Assembly: GCF_900698925.1 (NCBI RefSeq)
Contig: NZ_LR217713.1
Span: 434,001 to 498,000 of the forward strand
Length of the DNA: 64,000 nt
DNA from: Erwinia_E haradaeae_I
Lineage (GTDB): Bacteria > Pseudomonadota > Gammaproteobacteria > Enterobacterales > Enterobacteriaceae
Direction: 5' to 3'
Part shown: positions 35,310 through 45,916 of the stretch, in pieces
Layout of the letters: every line of letters begins with the position of its first letter
Numbering within the stretch: position 1 is the stretch's first letter
The notes under the pieces: model-generated
The model's database searches: none
What the model was told of the DNA's origin: nothing
The model's input: the letters and a program-made list of their open reading frames with translations, nothing else
Program-made: the position numbers and the translations under genes

Positions 35310-37907
35310 ATGAGAAAAGTGTTAGTAATAGTTGAGTCTCCGGCCAAAGCAAAAACAATTAATAAGTATCTTGGAAAGGATTATGTGGTGACATCTAGTC
35401 TTGGTCATATTCGTGACTTGCCGACTAGTAGAAAGATAGAAAAAAAAAATATTTACGGTCACTCTGGTAACGTAGGGAATAAAAATAAAAAAGATACAAA
35501 TAAATCTTTAGTGAGTCGCATGGGCATTGACCCTTTTAATGGTTGGCAAGCTCATTACCGGATATTACCTGGAAAAGAAAAAGTGGTGTCCGCGCTTAAA
35601 ATATTAGCTGAGCAATCTACATTTATCTATCTTGCAACCGATTTGGATCGAGAAGGCGAAGCTATTGCTTGGCATTTACAAGAAGTTATTGGCGGAGACA
35701 AAACGCGTTATAAACGCATCGTTTTTAACGAAATCACTAAAAATTCTATCTGCCAAGCATTTCATCATCCAAGTATATTAAATATTAATCGCGTTTATGC
35801 ACAGCAAGCACGGAGATTTATGGATCGTGTAGTGGGTTATATGATTTCTCCTATACTGTGGAAAAAGATTGCACGGGGTCTCTCTGCTGGTCGCGTACAA
35901 TCAGTAGCGGTTCGTTTAATTGTAGAACGCGAGCGTGAGATTAAGTCTTTTGAACCTGAAGAGTATTGGCTCTTACATGCTGAATTAGCTACTTTAGAAG
36001 GCATTAGTCTTCGGATGCAGGTTACTCATCAATCAAGACAAGCATTTTCTCCAAGTAAAGAATCTCAAATCCATATTGCTCTAGAGGTGTTAAAAACAGC
36101 TTGTTTTAAAGTGACCTGTTGTGAAGATAAACGCTCTATAAGAAATCCTAGCGCACCGTTTATTACTTCAACGCTTCAGCAAGCCTCTAGTACACAATTG
36201 GGTTTTAGTGTTCACCATACTATGGTTATGGCTCAACATCTTTATGAGGCTGGTTATATCACTTACATGCGCACTGATTCAACTAATTTAAGCCAAGATT
36301 CTTTAACTATGGCACGTGACCATATTGAGATAGTCTTTGGTAAGAAATACTTACCGAAAGAAAAAAACCTATATAATAGCGCTAAGCATTCGCATGAAGC
36401 TCATGAAGCAATTCGTCCATCAGATGTAAAAGTTCTTTTTTCACAACTTAATGATATGTCTGAAGATGCTAAAAAACTCTATAAGTTAATTTGGAGTCAA
36501 TTTGTGTCTTGTCAAATGATACCTGCAATATATAATACTCGAACATTAATTGTAGAAGCTTCTAATTTTACACTTAAAGCGAAAGAGAGAGTGTTGTTTT
36601 TTGATGGATGGACGCGATTACTGTCAGTGACAGGAGACCGCACTGATAATGGAATCTTTCCTACAATGAAGGTTGGAAGTGTTTTAATTTTAAAAAATCT
36701 TGTACCAACTCAGCGATTTACTAAACCACCATCTAGGTTTAGTGAGGCTTTATTAGTTCATGATCTTGAAAAAAGAGGTATTGGTCGCCCATCAACTTAT
36801 TCTTCTATTATTTCGACTATTCAGCAACGTGGATATGTTAGGATAGAAAACCGCCGTTTTTATGCTGAGAAAATAGGTGAAATCGTTACTGATCGATTAA
36901 TAGATAACTTTCCTGATTTAATGGATTATAGCTTTACTGCGAATATGGAAGATAGTTTAGATCAAGTCGCACATAACCAAGTAGAATGGAAGGAAGTCTT
37001 AGATAATTTTTTTCGAAATTTTAGTAAACATCTAGAAAAAGCCGAAATGAATCCTGAAATAGGTGGTATGCAGCTTAATAAAATGGTTCCTACATCTATA
37101 GAATGTCCGGTTTGTAGAGGTCAAATGGGGATTCGTACTGCAACTACTGGGGTTTTCCTTGGTTGCTCCTCTTATGCGTTACCTACTATTTCTCGGTGTA
37201 AAAATACTATTAATCTCATTCCAGATAACGAAGTTTTTAATACTTTAGAAAATAATCAAGAATCAACTCATACATATCGTATCAGACGACGATGTTTACT
37301 ATGTAATACGATTATGGATTGTTATTTAATTGATTATCAACGTAAACTATATGTATGTGGTCAAAATCCTGCGTGTAATGGTTATGAAATTCAGTATGGT
37401 GAGTTTAAAACACAAGGCCGTACTGAGCTTTCAGTTTTATGTGAAAGATGTGGATCAGAAATGTCTATGAAAGTTGGTCGTTATGGAAAATATATGGCTT
37501 GCTTGAACGAACATTGTAAAAATACACGAAAAGTTTTGAGAAATGGGAATGTAGCTCCACCGAAATTAGATCCAGTGCCATTACCAGAGTTGCGCTGTCA
37601 AACTTCAGATGCTTACTTTGTCTTACGTCAAAGTGCGTCAGGTATTTTTCTAGCTGCTAACACCTTTCCTAAGTCACGTGAAACTAGATCACCTAAAGTT
37701 GAAGAGTTACGACTTTATCGAGATCGTTTGCCAACAAACCTGCATTACTTAGCTAATGCACCTGTGATAGATAGAGATGGTAATCCATCTATAGTTCGTT
37801 TTAGTCGCAAAAATAAAACACAGTTTGTTCTTACTGAACAAAACGGGAAAAAAACTGGTTGGTTTGCATATTTTATTGATGGTCGGTGGAAAGAAGTAAA
37901 ACATTAA
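35310..37907 (+). CDS. topA: DNA topoisomerase I
   Basis: TopA relaxes negative supercoils by single-strand passage. The 865 residues equal the E. coli length. The TOPRIM domain (about 1-155) has V-E-S-P-A-K-A-K-T-I and D-L-D-R-E-G-E-A-I; the catalytic tyrosine is residue 319 in Y-M-R-T-D-S-T-N. Three C-terminal four-cysteine zinc ribbons (about 598-735) are complete and the basic tail (R-F-S-R-K-N-K) is present. Keeping all zinc ribbons contrasts with the domain loss in ligA. In E. coli it is directly upstream of cysB, as here, but the gap is 1.27 kb. Confidence 0.97.
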   Translation: MRKVLVIVESPAKAKTINKYLGKDYVVTSSLGHIRDLPTSRKIEKKNIYGHSGNVGNKNKKDTNKSLVSRMGIDPFNGWQAHYRILPGKEKVVSALKILAEQSTFIYLATDLDREGEAIAWHLQEVIGGDKTRYKRIVFNEITKNSICQAFHHPSILNINRVYAQQARRFMDRVVGYMISPILWKKIARGLSAGRVQSVAVRLIVEREREIKSFEPEEYWLLHAELATLEGISLRMQVTHQSRQAFSPSKESQIHIALEVLKTACFKVTCCEDKRSIRNPSAPFITSTLQQASSTQLGFSVHHTMVMAQHLYEAGYITYMRTDSTNLSQDSLTMARDHIEIVFGKKYLPKEKNLYNSAKHSHEAHEAIRPSDVKVLFSQLNDMSEDAKKLYKLIWSQFVSCQMIPAIYNTRTLIVEASNFTLKAKERVLFFDGWTRLLSVTGDRTDNGIFPTMKVGSVLILKNLVPTQRFTKPPSRFSEALLVHDLEKRGIGRPSTYSSIISTIQQRGYVRIENRRFYAEKIGEIVTDRLIDNFPDLMDYSFTANMEDSLDQVAHNQVEWKEVLDNFFRNFSKHLEKAEMNPEIGGMQLNKMVPTSIECPVCRGQMGIRTATTGVFLGCSSYALPTISRCKNTINLIPDNEVFNTLENNQESTHTYRIRRRCLLCNTIMDCYLIDYQRKLYVCGQNPACNGYEIQYGEFKTQGRTELSVLCERCGSEMSMKVGRYGKYMACLNEHCKNTRKVLRNGNVAPPKLDPVPLPELRCQTSDAYFVLRQSASGIFLAANTFPKSRETRSPKVEELRLYRDRLPTNLHYLANAPVIDRDGNPSIVRFSRKNKTQFVLTEQNGKKTGWFAYFIDGRWKEVKH

Positions 37908-39182
37908 ATGATAAATATTGACTCTTCTCTACGTTTAAAATATCTTATTATTTTTATAAGAAATCTGCTCTATATTTGTTTAGATATTTATAGAATATAG
38001 TAATTCTGTATTTAATATCCATTTCTCTTTAGTTTAAGATTATTAGAGATAATAACAGAAATTTAGAATATAATAATGCGTTTATCTATATATGAGTGTT
38101 TAATTTCTGTGAATTTGTTATATGCTTTGGTTAAAGCAACGCACGATAAAAGAGATAAATAATGTGTATTAGATTGATCAAATGGTAGCATTTTAATTAT
38201 AGATATACCATATTGATAAATGTTAAAATTCTAAATTTTAGAATGTTATCTTTAGATATTGCAGTAAATAAAGAATAGAGTTCTTATTGATTCTTCTGAA
38301 TGAATGTTATTTCATTGTTATGAATGACAGGTATCACTTTATTTGTAGTAATTACTGAGTGAATATTATATCTTAAAACTTAATGTAAAATGAAAATTTT
38401 TTTAGAATTAATCAGTAGTGGTTATTTTAAATATAACGACTGATAGAAGATTTATACCATATCCCATGAATGTCAATTAGAAAAAATAAGATAAACTATT
38501 TAATATAGTTTTATTTATAATGTCATATTATGTTTTATTCTTCAGTTATAGCGCGGCGGTGTAAGTTATATTTTTTTTATATTCTAGAAGAGGATACATT
38601 TTAATAGTGCTTGTAAATACAGAAGATTGAATATTATAAATAATATCTGTAATTTTAAACATAAATATAGAATGGATTCTGATATAAAATCATAACTAAC
38701 TTAATCAGAGTTATAATACATCAATGGACTATAAGATTAACGTTTATATGATCACAGAAGAAATAAAAATTATTAAAAAATAGTAGAATTAATAATTTTA
38801 TACGAAGTTAAAATAACACTTTGTTTATTCATATCTTTCTGCACAATATATTATTGTACTGTATAATACACAAGCTCAGTATAATAATTATCTCAAAATA
38901 ATGAAAGTTTGTTCTTTTACTATATTAATCAATAGTATGATAGCGATGTTAAATAATATTCGTGTTCTTAAATACAAGTCCTAGCTTCAAGGTGCTTACT
39001 ACACTGTGTTTTTTTTGATTAATGTGACAACTCCTTATCCTGATTCGGTGCTATACAAATTTAGCAAATTTGATATAATATAATATATATGGAACTTTGT
39101 TTATAGAAAAAGCTTATCAAAGTGGTTCATTAAGCTAATATCCAAGTTTTTGTATGTGGCTCCAAACAAGATGGAACACAAA
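37908..39182. other. Gene-free spacer topA-cysB
   Basis: About 1.27 kb of AT-rich DNA with no coding remnant. A CACTGTG-like hairpin followed by a T-run is near 38999-39018. No recognisable CysB-binding site could be identified upstream of cysB. Confidence 0.75.
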
Positions 39183-40157
39183 ATGAAATTGCAGCAGTTA
39201 CGTTATATTGTCGAAGTAGTTAATCATAATTTAAATATATCTTCAACCGCTGAAGGACTTTATACTTCACAACCTGGTATTAGTAAGCAAGTACGAATGC
39301 TGGAAGATGAATTAGGTATTCAGATTTTTTCTCGTAGCGGAAAGCATTTGACTACAATCACTTCAGCAGGGGTTGATATTATTCGCATTGCACGCGATAT
39401 TATGTCGAAAATAGATTCGATTAAATCTGTAGCAGGTGAATATACTTGTCCTAATAAAGGTTCATTGTATGTAGCTACTACACATACTCAAGCACGTTAT
39501 GCCTTACCTGAAACAATTAAAAAGTTTATTAATCGATACCCGGATGTATCGTTGCACATGCATCAAGGTTCTCCCACTCAGATTGCTGAGTCAGTCTGCC
39601 AAGGAAATTCTGATTTTGTGATTGCTACTGAAGCTTTGCATTTATATGATGATTTAATCATGTTACCCTGTTATCATTGGAATCGTTCTATTATTGTTAA
39701 ATCTGATCACCCTTTAGCCTTTAAAGGTTCAATTTCTATTGAAGATCTTGCTAAATATCCATTAGTTACTTATACTTTTGGTTTTACGGGTCGTTCAGAG
39801 CTTGATATTGCATTTTATCGTTCTGGATTAACGCCACATATTATTTTGACCGCCACTGACGCTGATGTAATTAAGACTTATGTAAGACTAGGTCTTGGTG
39901 TAGGGGTTATTGCGAGCATGGCGGTAGATCCAGTTTCTGATCTTGATTTAGTCAGAGTTAACGCAGAAGACCTATTTAATTTTAGCACAACTAAAATTGG
40001 TTTCCGCCGTAGCACTTTTCTTCGTAATTATATGTATGATTTTATTCAGAGTTTTGCTCCTCACTTAGTCCGTAATGTTGTAGATACGGCTATATCTTTA
40101 CGTACTAATAATGATATAGAAGAAATGCTTAAAGATCTTGAACTACCAAAGAAGTAG
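39183..40157 (+). CDS. cysB: LysR-type transcriptional regulator CysB
   Basis: CysB activates sulfate assimilation and cysteine synthesis genes with N-acetylserine as inducer. I choose the ATG at 39183 (M-K-L-Q-Q-L-R-Y-I-V-E), giving 324 residues as in E. coli; the ATG at 39150 adds 11 unmatched residues. The helix-turn-helix (about 18-40, S-S-T-A-E-G-L-Y-T-S-Q-P-G-I-S) is essentially identical to E. coli. The effector domain keeps A-T-T-H-T-Q-A-R-Y-A-L-P, G-S-P-T-Q-I-A and T-F-G-F-T-G-R-S-E-L-D. Such tight conservation suggests real selection. It is the only dedicated regulator in the window. Confidence 0.97.
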   Translation: MKLQQLRYIVEVVNHNLNISSTAEGLYTSQPGISKQVRMLEDELGIQIFSRSGKHLTTITSAGVDIIRIARDIMSKIDSIKSVAGEYTCPNKGSLYVATTHTQARYALPETIKKFINRYPDVSLHMHQGSPTQIAESVCQGNSDFVIATEALHLYDDLIMLPCYHWNRSIIVKSDHPLAFKGSISIEDLAKYPLVTYTFGFTGRSELDIAFYRSGLTPHIILTATDADVIKTYVRLGLGVGVIASMAVDPVSDLDLVRVNAEDLFNFSTTKIGFRRSTFLRNYMYDFIQSFAPHLVRNVVDTAISLRTNNDIEEMLKDLELPKK

Positions 40158-40690
40158 CGTTTGTAACGTAGAAAAAACAAGATGAAATAATTCATTGAGT
40201 GTATAAAAATAAGGATTAATAATTTTTATTATTATCAAGGTCTTTTTATATTATTTCAGCTTTTTTTCATTAGTTAATCTACTTAACTCTGATCCATTTA
40301 AAAAGAATGTAGTTAATAATTACATTTCTATTAGAATAAATTATTCATTTTTTTCTGCAATCAGTTGAGACTAAAGCATTCAGCAAGGTTGTAACTAACC
40401 ACCTGGTTTTCATAAGATGAGTGCAATAATATATAAAATTAATTATGTAAGGTTATTACTTGAATAATAGAATTAATTAAGGAGATTATTTATAAATTTT
40501 ATTAAATAAAATTGAAAAAGAAATTATAGTGACTGTAAGATACAATATAAGAAGTATTTTTCTTTTGTTAGGATACTAGATTTCGGGCATGACATGTCAA
40601 AAATGATCTTTAAATATATTATATTTTGACAATGTTTTGAAATAACGTGAGATATTGAGTTTTATGTGAGTATAGAAAATATACCTATCA

Positions 40691-40720
40691 TTATAGATAA
40701 CCTGATTATAGATAATCTGA
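40691..40720. repeat. 15-bp tandem duplication, one mismatch
   Basis: TTATAGATAACCTGA (40691-40705) is followed at once by TTATAGATAATCTGA (40706-40720), which differs at one position. Confidence 0.85.
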
Positions 40721-41122
40721 TTGTTAGCAGATTTTAAATGTAGTACAGTGAAAAAATTAAGATAGAATTAGCTAGAATGATATTTTAATTTTTAATATAA
40801 ATGTTGTTGTATCGTGTGATTTTATAAAAAGGATATATTTCTATAATAAGATTAATAATAAGAGTGATATATTATTACTGAACTAAAGTAAATAAATATA
40901 TATGAAATATATTATCTCTATAATATATCTTTCTCATTCTTTTAAAACTTGCTAGAAAAATCGATTATACATAAATGTTCATACATCAGTGATTATAGAA
41001 TCATCAAATGATATAGCTGTATCATTAAAATGAATTTTTTTTATATTGATCTAGTTTTTCCTTATTATCACATATATGAATTTTGTCATTTTTATTGAGG
41101 TTACAGGGTTTTTGTTTCTCAA

Positions 41123-41186
41123 TCAATTTAGTTTTATCTTATTCTAAATTGACTCTGATCCTTGAGGTTCAGAGCGTATCTTTTTT
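41123..41186 (+). terminator. Double hairpin with T-run, no upstream gene
   Basis: First hairpin: TCAATTTAG (41123-41131) and CTAAATTGA (41144-41152), perfect 9 bp, 12-base loop. Second: CTCTGA-T-CC and GG-T-TCAGAG (41153-41174) with loop TTGA and one T-T mismatch. Six Ts follow at 41181-41186. The nearest upstream gene, cysB, ends about 970 bases earlier. Confidence 0.5.
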
Positions 41187-41756
41187 ATAAATTGATTATT
41201 ACCAACTAAAAATTAATTTTATTGATATCAAATGGTTATATTAATTTTTATTGGTTGATTTATTGTCAATATTTGATACTAAATCTGAGATACTCTATAG
41301 ATTTATCATACTTTTTTGATCGCATGAGATTAGAGAATAAATAAGGTATGATTTCGTTAGTATAGAGGATTTATTAAATTGATACGCCTAGTCTATTTTT
41401 GGAAATTACAGAAGAATAAGAAGAGTATTTATAATGTATGAGATAATAATAAATCATTTTTTTATTCTAGTACATAACATAGCAAGAATATAGTTTTTAT
41501 TTTTTAAAATATCCTATTATTTTTATCTATTAAAATAAAAAATTGAGATCATATCTCTCATTTTTTATAAATAAATTATAATCGTTTTCATGTCACGCTA
41601 CATAAATATACAGTTTTTATTTTTTTTACTAAAACAACTGAGAATAGATTGAGTCTCTGAGCTAAAATTTTTTTATGTTTGTGATTATTTAAATAGTTAA
41701 ATAATCATTCCCAAAAATTGTATACAAAATCATAAGTTACACTGATGGTACGTAAG

Positions 41757-41781
41757 CTTGATTAGAAAAAATCTAATCAAG
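41757..41781. repeat. 10-bp perfect inverted repeat
   Basis: CTTGATTAGA and TCTAATCAAG are separated by AAAAA. No T-run follows on either strand, so it is not a typical terminator. Confidence 0.7.
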
Positions 41782-43490
41782 TTAATTATGTAGAGATTAT
41801 AGAATATTGGTTTTTTTTATAAATACACTCTGTGAGTAAATTATATTTTTTATCTTCAGAAAGATGATATCATAGATTAATTATGAATCAATTTGTGATT
41901 CAAAGTAAGCTATTTTACTATAAGATATATATCTTGATTTAATAAAATCTGAGAATGTAATATTTTTACACAAAAGATATAATTATTGTTACTGAATGTC
42001 TGGTTAGGTGAAATATGAAATATATTATATAACATAATTTAAATCTTGTAATCCTTTTATTTTATTTATTTATATACTATCTCTGATAAGTATATGACTT
42101 TCTATACATAGTTTTTCCAAAATATTTCCAAGCTTGCAAGTTTTTTAATAAGATTATTGTATAAAGAAATGTATACTAATTTATTTAATTATTACCTTAT
42201 AATTAATCAAGGGGTTGGTTTTGTACTAAAAATTACTGAACAGTAAGTTACCTATCATTGTCTACATATGTGAATTAGTTATCTATTTTATTTTTTATAA
42301 TTTATTGACTTACTTACTGGTATTTCTAATATTTACATAAATATAGATTTTTATCATTATTGAGTGAATTAGGATATAATATCTAATTCATTTTTTCAAA
42401 TGATTCAAACGCGATAAAATAGTATAGATGAGATGAATAATTACAAAATAAATATAGATGAAAATATTGAAAAATAAGGGTAATTTCGTTATAATATTGT
42501 AACTACATTATAAATGTGCATCCCTACTTTCTGAATTATTGTTATTTAGCATGAATATGTGATTGTAATAGAAACTTTATAAGTTTTGCAATGATTCAGA
42601 TTAGTTTATTTTATTAAAAATTTAGTAATTATTTGATCATCTCTAATATTACTAGAGCAGATCTATTAGAGATATAACAGATTATTTATAAGGAATTCAA
42701 TTATTGATTGACAACAAAATAAAATTCAAAATGGAAGTTTTAAGGTTTTGTATTGTAAGTTTAGTTGGTGGTTAAACATATGTTACTTTATCACAATCCA
42801 AGATAATAAACTTTTCTGATATGTAAGCAATAAAATTTTATACTATTAATCCATAACTAGTTCTTTTAAAAGAAATTAATTATTTATATTTGTAAAAACT
42901 TAATAAAAATCTTAACTTATTCTCTTAATTGACAATATGCAGAAGATTAGACGATCTTTTAATTCACCATCAAAGATAATACTTATATGGTTTTCAACAA
43001 CGTAAGTCAATCAAACTAAAAAAGCCATTAAGTTTATGGAAAGAAGAACGTTATGAATCAAATCTAATTTTTTCTATTAATTATTATTTTGCAATGATTT
43101 CATTCTATCATGAAAAAAGGTTGTTTCTATCATGATATTAATAATGCGTAGTAGATATTTGTCTATATTACTAAATAAATTGCTCGAACTAAATAAATTG
43201 TTAGATGTAGTTGCATACTGATCCTGATATTGAGAGATAAACATATAGATTGACATAATATTACTAGTATTTGAGTTAGGAGAAATACACAGAGTAGTAG
43301 AAAATATTTTTTATGTATTCTATAGTAATAATATTAATACTAGATAAGTTACTTGTTTTCTTATGGTGTGTATAAAAAGAATGACTGGTAATTTATTTTA
43401 TCTAAAAACGCATTATACACATAAGATTAACTATTAAAATTTAGTATTATTTAAATTTATTGTTTAGAACAAATTGATTAGGAATGAATA

Positions 43491-43530
43491 TATTATATAC
43501 TATTTATGATTATTATATACTATTTATGAT
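43491..43530. repeat. 20-bp perfect tandem duplication
   Basis: TATTATATACTATTTATGAT occurs twice in direct succession (43491-43510 and 43511-43530) without mismatch, about 180 bases before dapE. Confidence 0.9.
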
Positions 43531-43711
43531 TAAATCATCTTGATCTGATACGGATTTATAAATAGATTATATTGTAAATACTACATGTTAACAGTCATTA
43601 CTATTATATATAATGTATTTTTGTCCATATAAAATAGTGTTAGTATAATTCCACATTGAGAAAAGAGCCTTTTATATCAGTTAGTTATTTCTTCAGGAAA
43701 TATAGATCATT

Positions 43712-44839
43712 ATGTATTGTCCAGTGATTGATCTTGTCAAACAACTTGTTAGATGTCCTTCTCTTAGTCCTGACGATGCAGGCTGTCAGCCTATATTAAT
43801 AGATCGCTTGCAGGCAATGGGTTTTACAATTGAATTAATAAATATTGGAAACACATTCAATTTTTGGGCGTCACGAGGAAAAGGTAAAACCCTGGTTTTT
43901 GCAGGCCATACTGATGTTGCTCCGGTAGGTGACATAAAGCGCTGGTTGTATTCCCCATTTGAGCCATGTACTAAAAATGGGATGTTATTCGGTCGAGGAA
44001 CTGCTGATATGAAAGGCTCTCTAGCTGCTATGATTGTTGCTGCAGAGCGATTTGTACAATCTTATCCACAACATCGAGGTCGTTTAGCATTTTTAATTAC
44101 TTCTGATGAAGAAGGTTGTTCGATTAATGGAACAGTAAAGGTTGTAGAAAGATTAATGGAGCGTAATGAATGTATAGATTATTGCTTAGTAGGAGAACCA
44201 TCGAGTAATGAAAAGGTGGGTGATGTAATCAAAAATGGTCGTCGTGGTTCTCTTACAGCAAATCTCTTTGTGCATGGTATTCAAGGCCATGTTGCTTATC
44301 CACATGTTGCCAATAATCCGATTCATCGTATAGTACCGATTTTACATCAGCTTATCAATATAAAATGGGATCGAGGTAATTCGTTTTTTTCTCCAACCTC
44401 CATGCAAATCGCTAATATACAGGCAGGAGTTGGAAGTAATAATACTATACCAGACAACTGTTTTGCACAGTTTAATTTTCGATTTAATACTCAAGTAAGC
44501 TCTTCAATAATTCAATCTCGTGTCGAGGATATTTTAAATCAGAACCAAGTGAATTATAGCATTCAATGGGACATTATTAGACATCCTTTTTTGACTAAAC
44601 AAGGTAATCTATTGCATGAAGTTGTAAATGCAATAAAGCATTATTCCAAGATTACGCCTAAAACTTTAACAACCGGAGGCACCTCAGATGGATACTTTAT
44701 GGCGAAAATGGGAGCAGAAGTAGTGGAATTAGGTCCAGTAAATACCACAATTCACAAAATTAATGAATGTGTAAAGGAATCTGATTTAAAGATTCTAAGC
44801 TTTATCTATCAGAGAATTATGGAGAAGTTAGTTGCTTAA
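43712..44839 (+). CDS. dapE: Succinyl-diaminopimelate desuccinylase
   Basis: DapE hydrolyses N-succinyl-LL-diaminopimelate in the lysine/diaminopimelate pathway, feeding peptidoglycan and possibly lysine supply. The 375 residues equal the E. coli length. Binuclear zinc-site motifs of the M20 family are visible: G-H-T-D-V, G-R-G-T-A-D-M-K-G, S-D-E-E-G and the C-terminal T-I-H-K-I-N-E. The dimerisation domain (about 180-290) is present. It stands alone, convergent with the leuS-lptE-holA operon. Confidence 0.97.
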   Translation: MYCPVIDLVKQLVRCPSLSPDDAGCQPILIDRLQAMGFTIELINIGNTFNFWASRGKGKTLVFAGHTDVAPVGDIKRWLYSPFEPCTKNGMLFGRGTADMKGSLAAMIVAAERFVQSYPQHRGRLAFLITSDEEGCSINGTVKVVERLMERNECIDYCLVGEPSSNEKVGDVIKNGRRGSLTANLFVHGIQGHVAYPHVANNPIHRIVPILHQLINIKWDRGNSFFSPTSMQIANIQAGVGSNNTIPDNCFAQFNFRFNTQVSSSIIQSRVEDILNQNQVNYSIQWDIIRHPFLTKQGNLLHEVVNAIKHYSKITPKTLTTGGTSDGYFMAKMGAEVVELGPVNTTIHKINECVKESDLKILSFIYQRIMEKLVA

Positions 44840-45916
44840 AGATAGTGAATATGCATGGTATTGGGTATTATTGGTAGCTATGGATAATCGTATCAATGTT
44901 GCTTATTCTTCTTTTGTCTATAGAGGTGTAATAGAAATTGATTTGAAAAAATCATCTAGATATGAATGTTACCCCCTCCTCTTGCAGTTGCGTACAAAGT
45001 AAAAAAGGTCGTTAAAGAGTAAATAAAGTAAAGGCAGATGATTTAGTAGTAACATGATTATATTTTGTAGATCCACCTTTCGACATGTTAATAATGGAGA
45101 TATAAGAGAGAAGTTAGTCTGTATTAAAATTAAGAGAGAATCGCGAGTTGATTCTTTACCTCTGCTTAGTTCGTATTATTATGCTATATAAATTTTATCT
45201 TATTTTTTAAAAAATTCTATTTAGGTTATTGCGTAACCTAGTATAGCTTAACTATATTAATTTTGATATAATTATTTTAGATAAGAAAATGCGTTAATCT
45301 TTTTGGTAAAAGATACTAATGAGATAAAATTCGATATCGATTTCAACAAATATCAGTAGAGGATATTGATATCTTTAGTATCTTTTTTAGATCCACATGA
45401 CGAAATGGAGCGATAAATAATTTTTGTATTACATGTGTAATATCCGCTCTTAATTATTACTGTATCCTATCGGTTGTTGTATTTTTTTAGATAACCGTAT
45501 GTTTGAGGTTCTAAAATATGACTTATCTATAAGATCTTATCCTATTGATATCATTTTTTTACATAGTTAATCAATTGTGGATACCCACAGTACAGGCTAG
45601 AGAATAAACTATTCCTTTTCTTTACGTACAATAGATAACTTAATTAATATCTATAAAAGGATACGACGGTTTATTGCACGCAAATCAATATTAAATCAGG
45701 AGGTTATCTTTAATATCAAAGTTAATTATGTGAACGTGCTATGACAATTTCCTATTCGATCGATCGGAGAGTGTAGAGAGATTTAATGGGATAACAGAAA
45801 TAGCTTATTTAGATCGAAAGGGAATCTATTTTTTCTACTAGCTTCGGGTAGTCATAATGAATGAATCTAAAATGCAACCAAACTAAGTTTAAAACTTATA
45901 ATAATTAGGTATGATA
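44840..45916. other. Gene-free spacer with strong secondary structure, dapE-holA
   Basis: About 1.08 kb between convergent genes. It looks less AT-rich and richer in inverted repeats than other spacers: TAGGTTA/TAACCTA near 45223-45241, a large structure at 45308-45388 and TATTACA/TGTAATA at 45427-45442. In E. coli nadD follows holA, but I see no nadD remnant on the - strand. Confidence 0.7.
45308..45388 (+). other. Unexplained large hairpin ending in a T-run
   Basis: The outer arms AAAAGATACTAA (45308-45319) and TTAGTATCTTTT (45375-45386) are perfect 12-mers, with two more Ts after. An inner stem GATATCGAT (45333-45341) with ATTGATATC (45365-45373) pairs with one G-U. A 13-base bulge lies on the left side and one base on the right. 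This could be a terminator with a structured loop, or the 3' end of a small RNA. No neighbouring gene explains it. Confidence 0.55.

Larger units (their letters stand above)
40158..43711. other. Largest gene-free spacer, cysB-dapE
   Basis: About 3.55 kb without any gene. No pseudogene is recognisable. It contains tandem duplications at 40691-40720, 43170-43200 (imperfect) and 43491-43530, a double hairpin ending in a T-run at 41123-41186, and a perfect 10-bp hairpin at 41757-41781. The base composition is uniformly AT-rich. Confidence 0.8.

Noticed and set aside
40158..43711. Possible CRISPR array, insertion sequence or prophage remnant in the largest spacer
   Set aside because: No regularly spaced repeats, no transposase fragments and no long terminal inverted repeats were seen; only short tandem duplications and isolated hairpins.
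44840..45916. Possible nadD pseudogene downstream of holA
   Set aside because: No frame shows the G-G-T-F-D-P-V-H motif or any other recognisable NadD segment.
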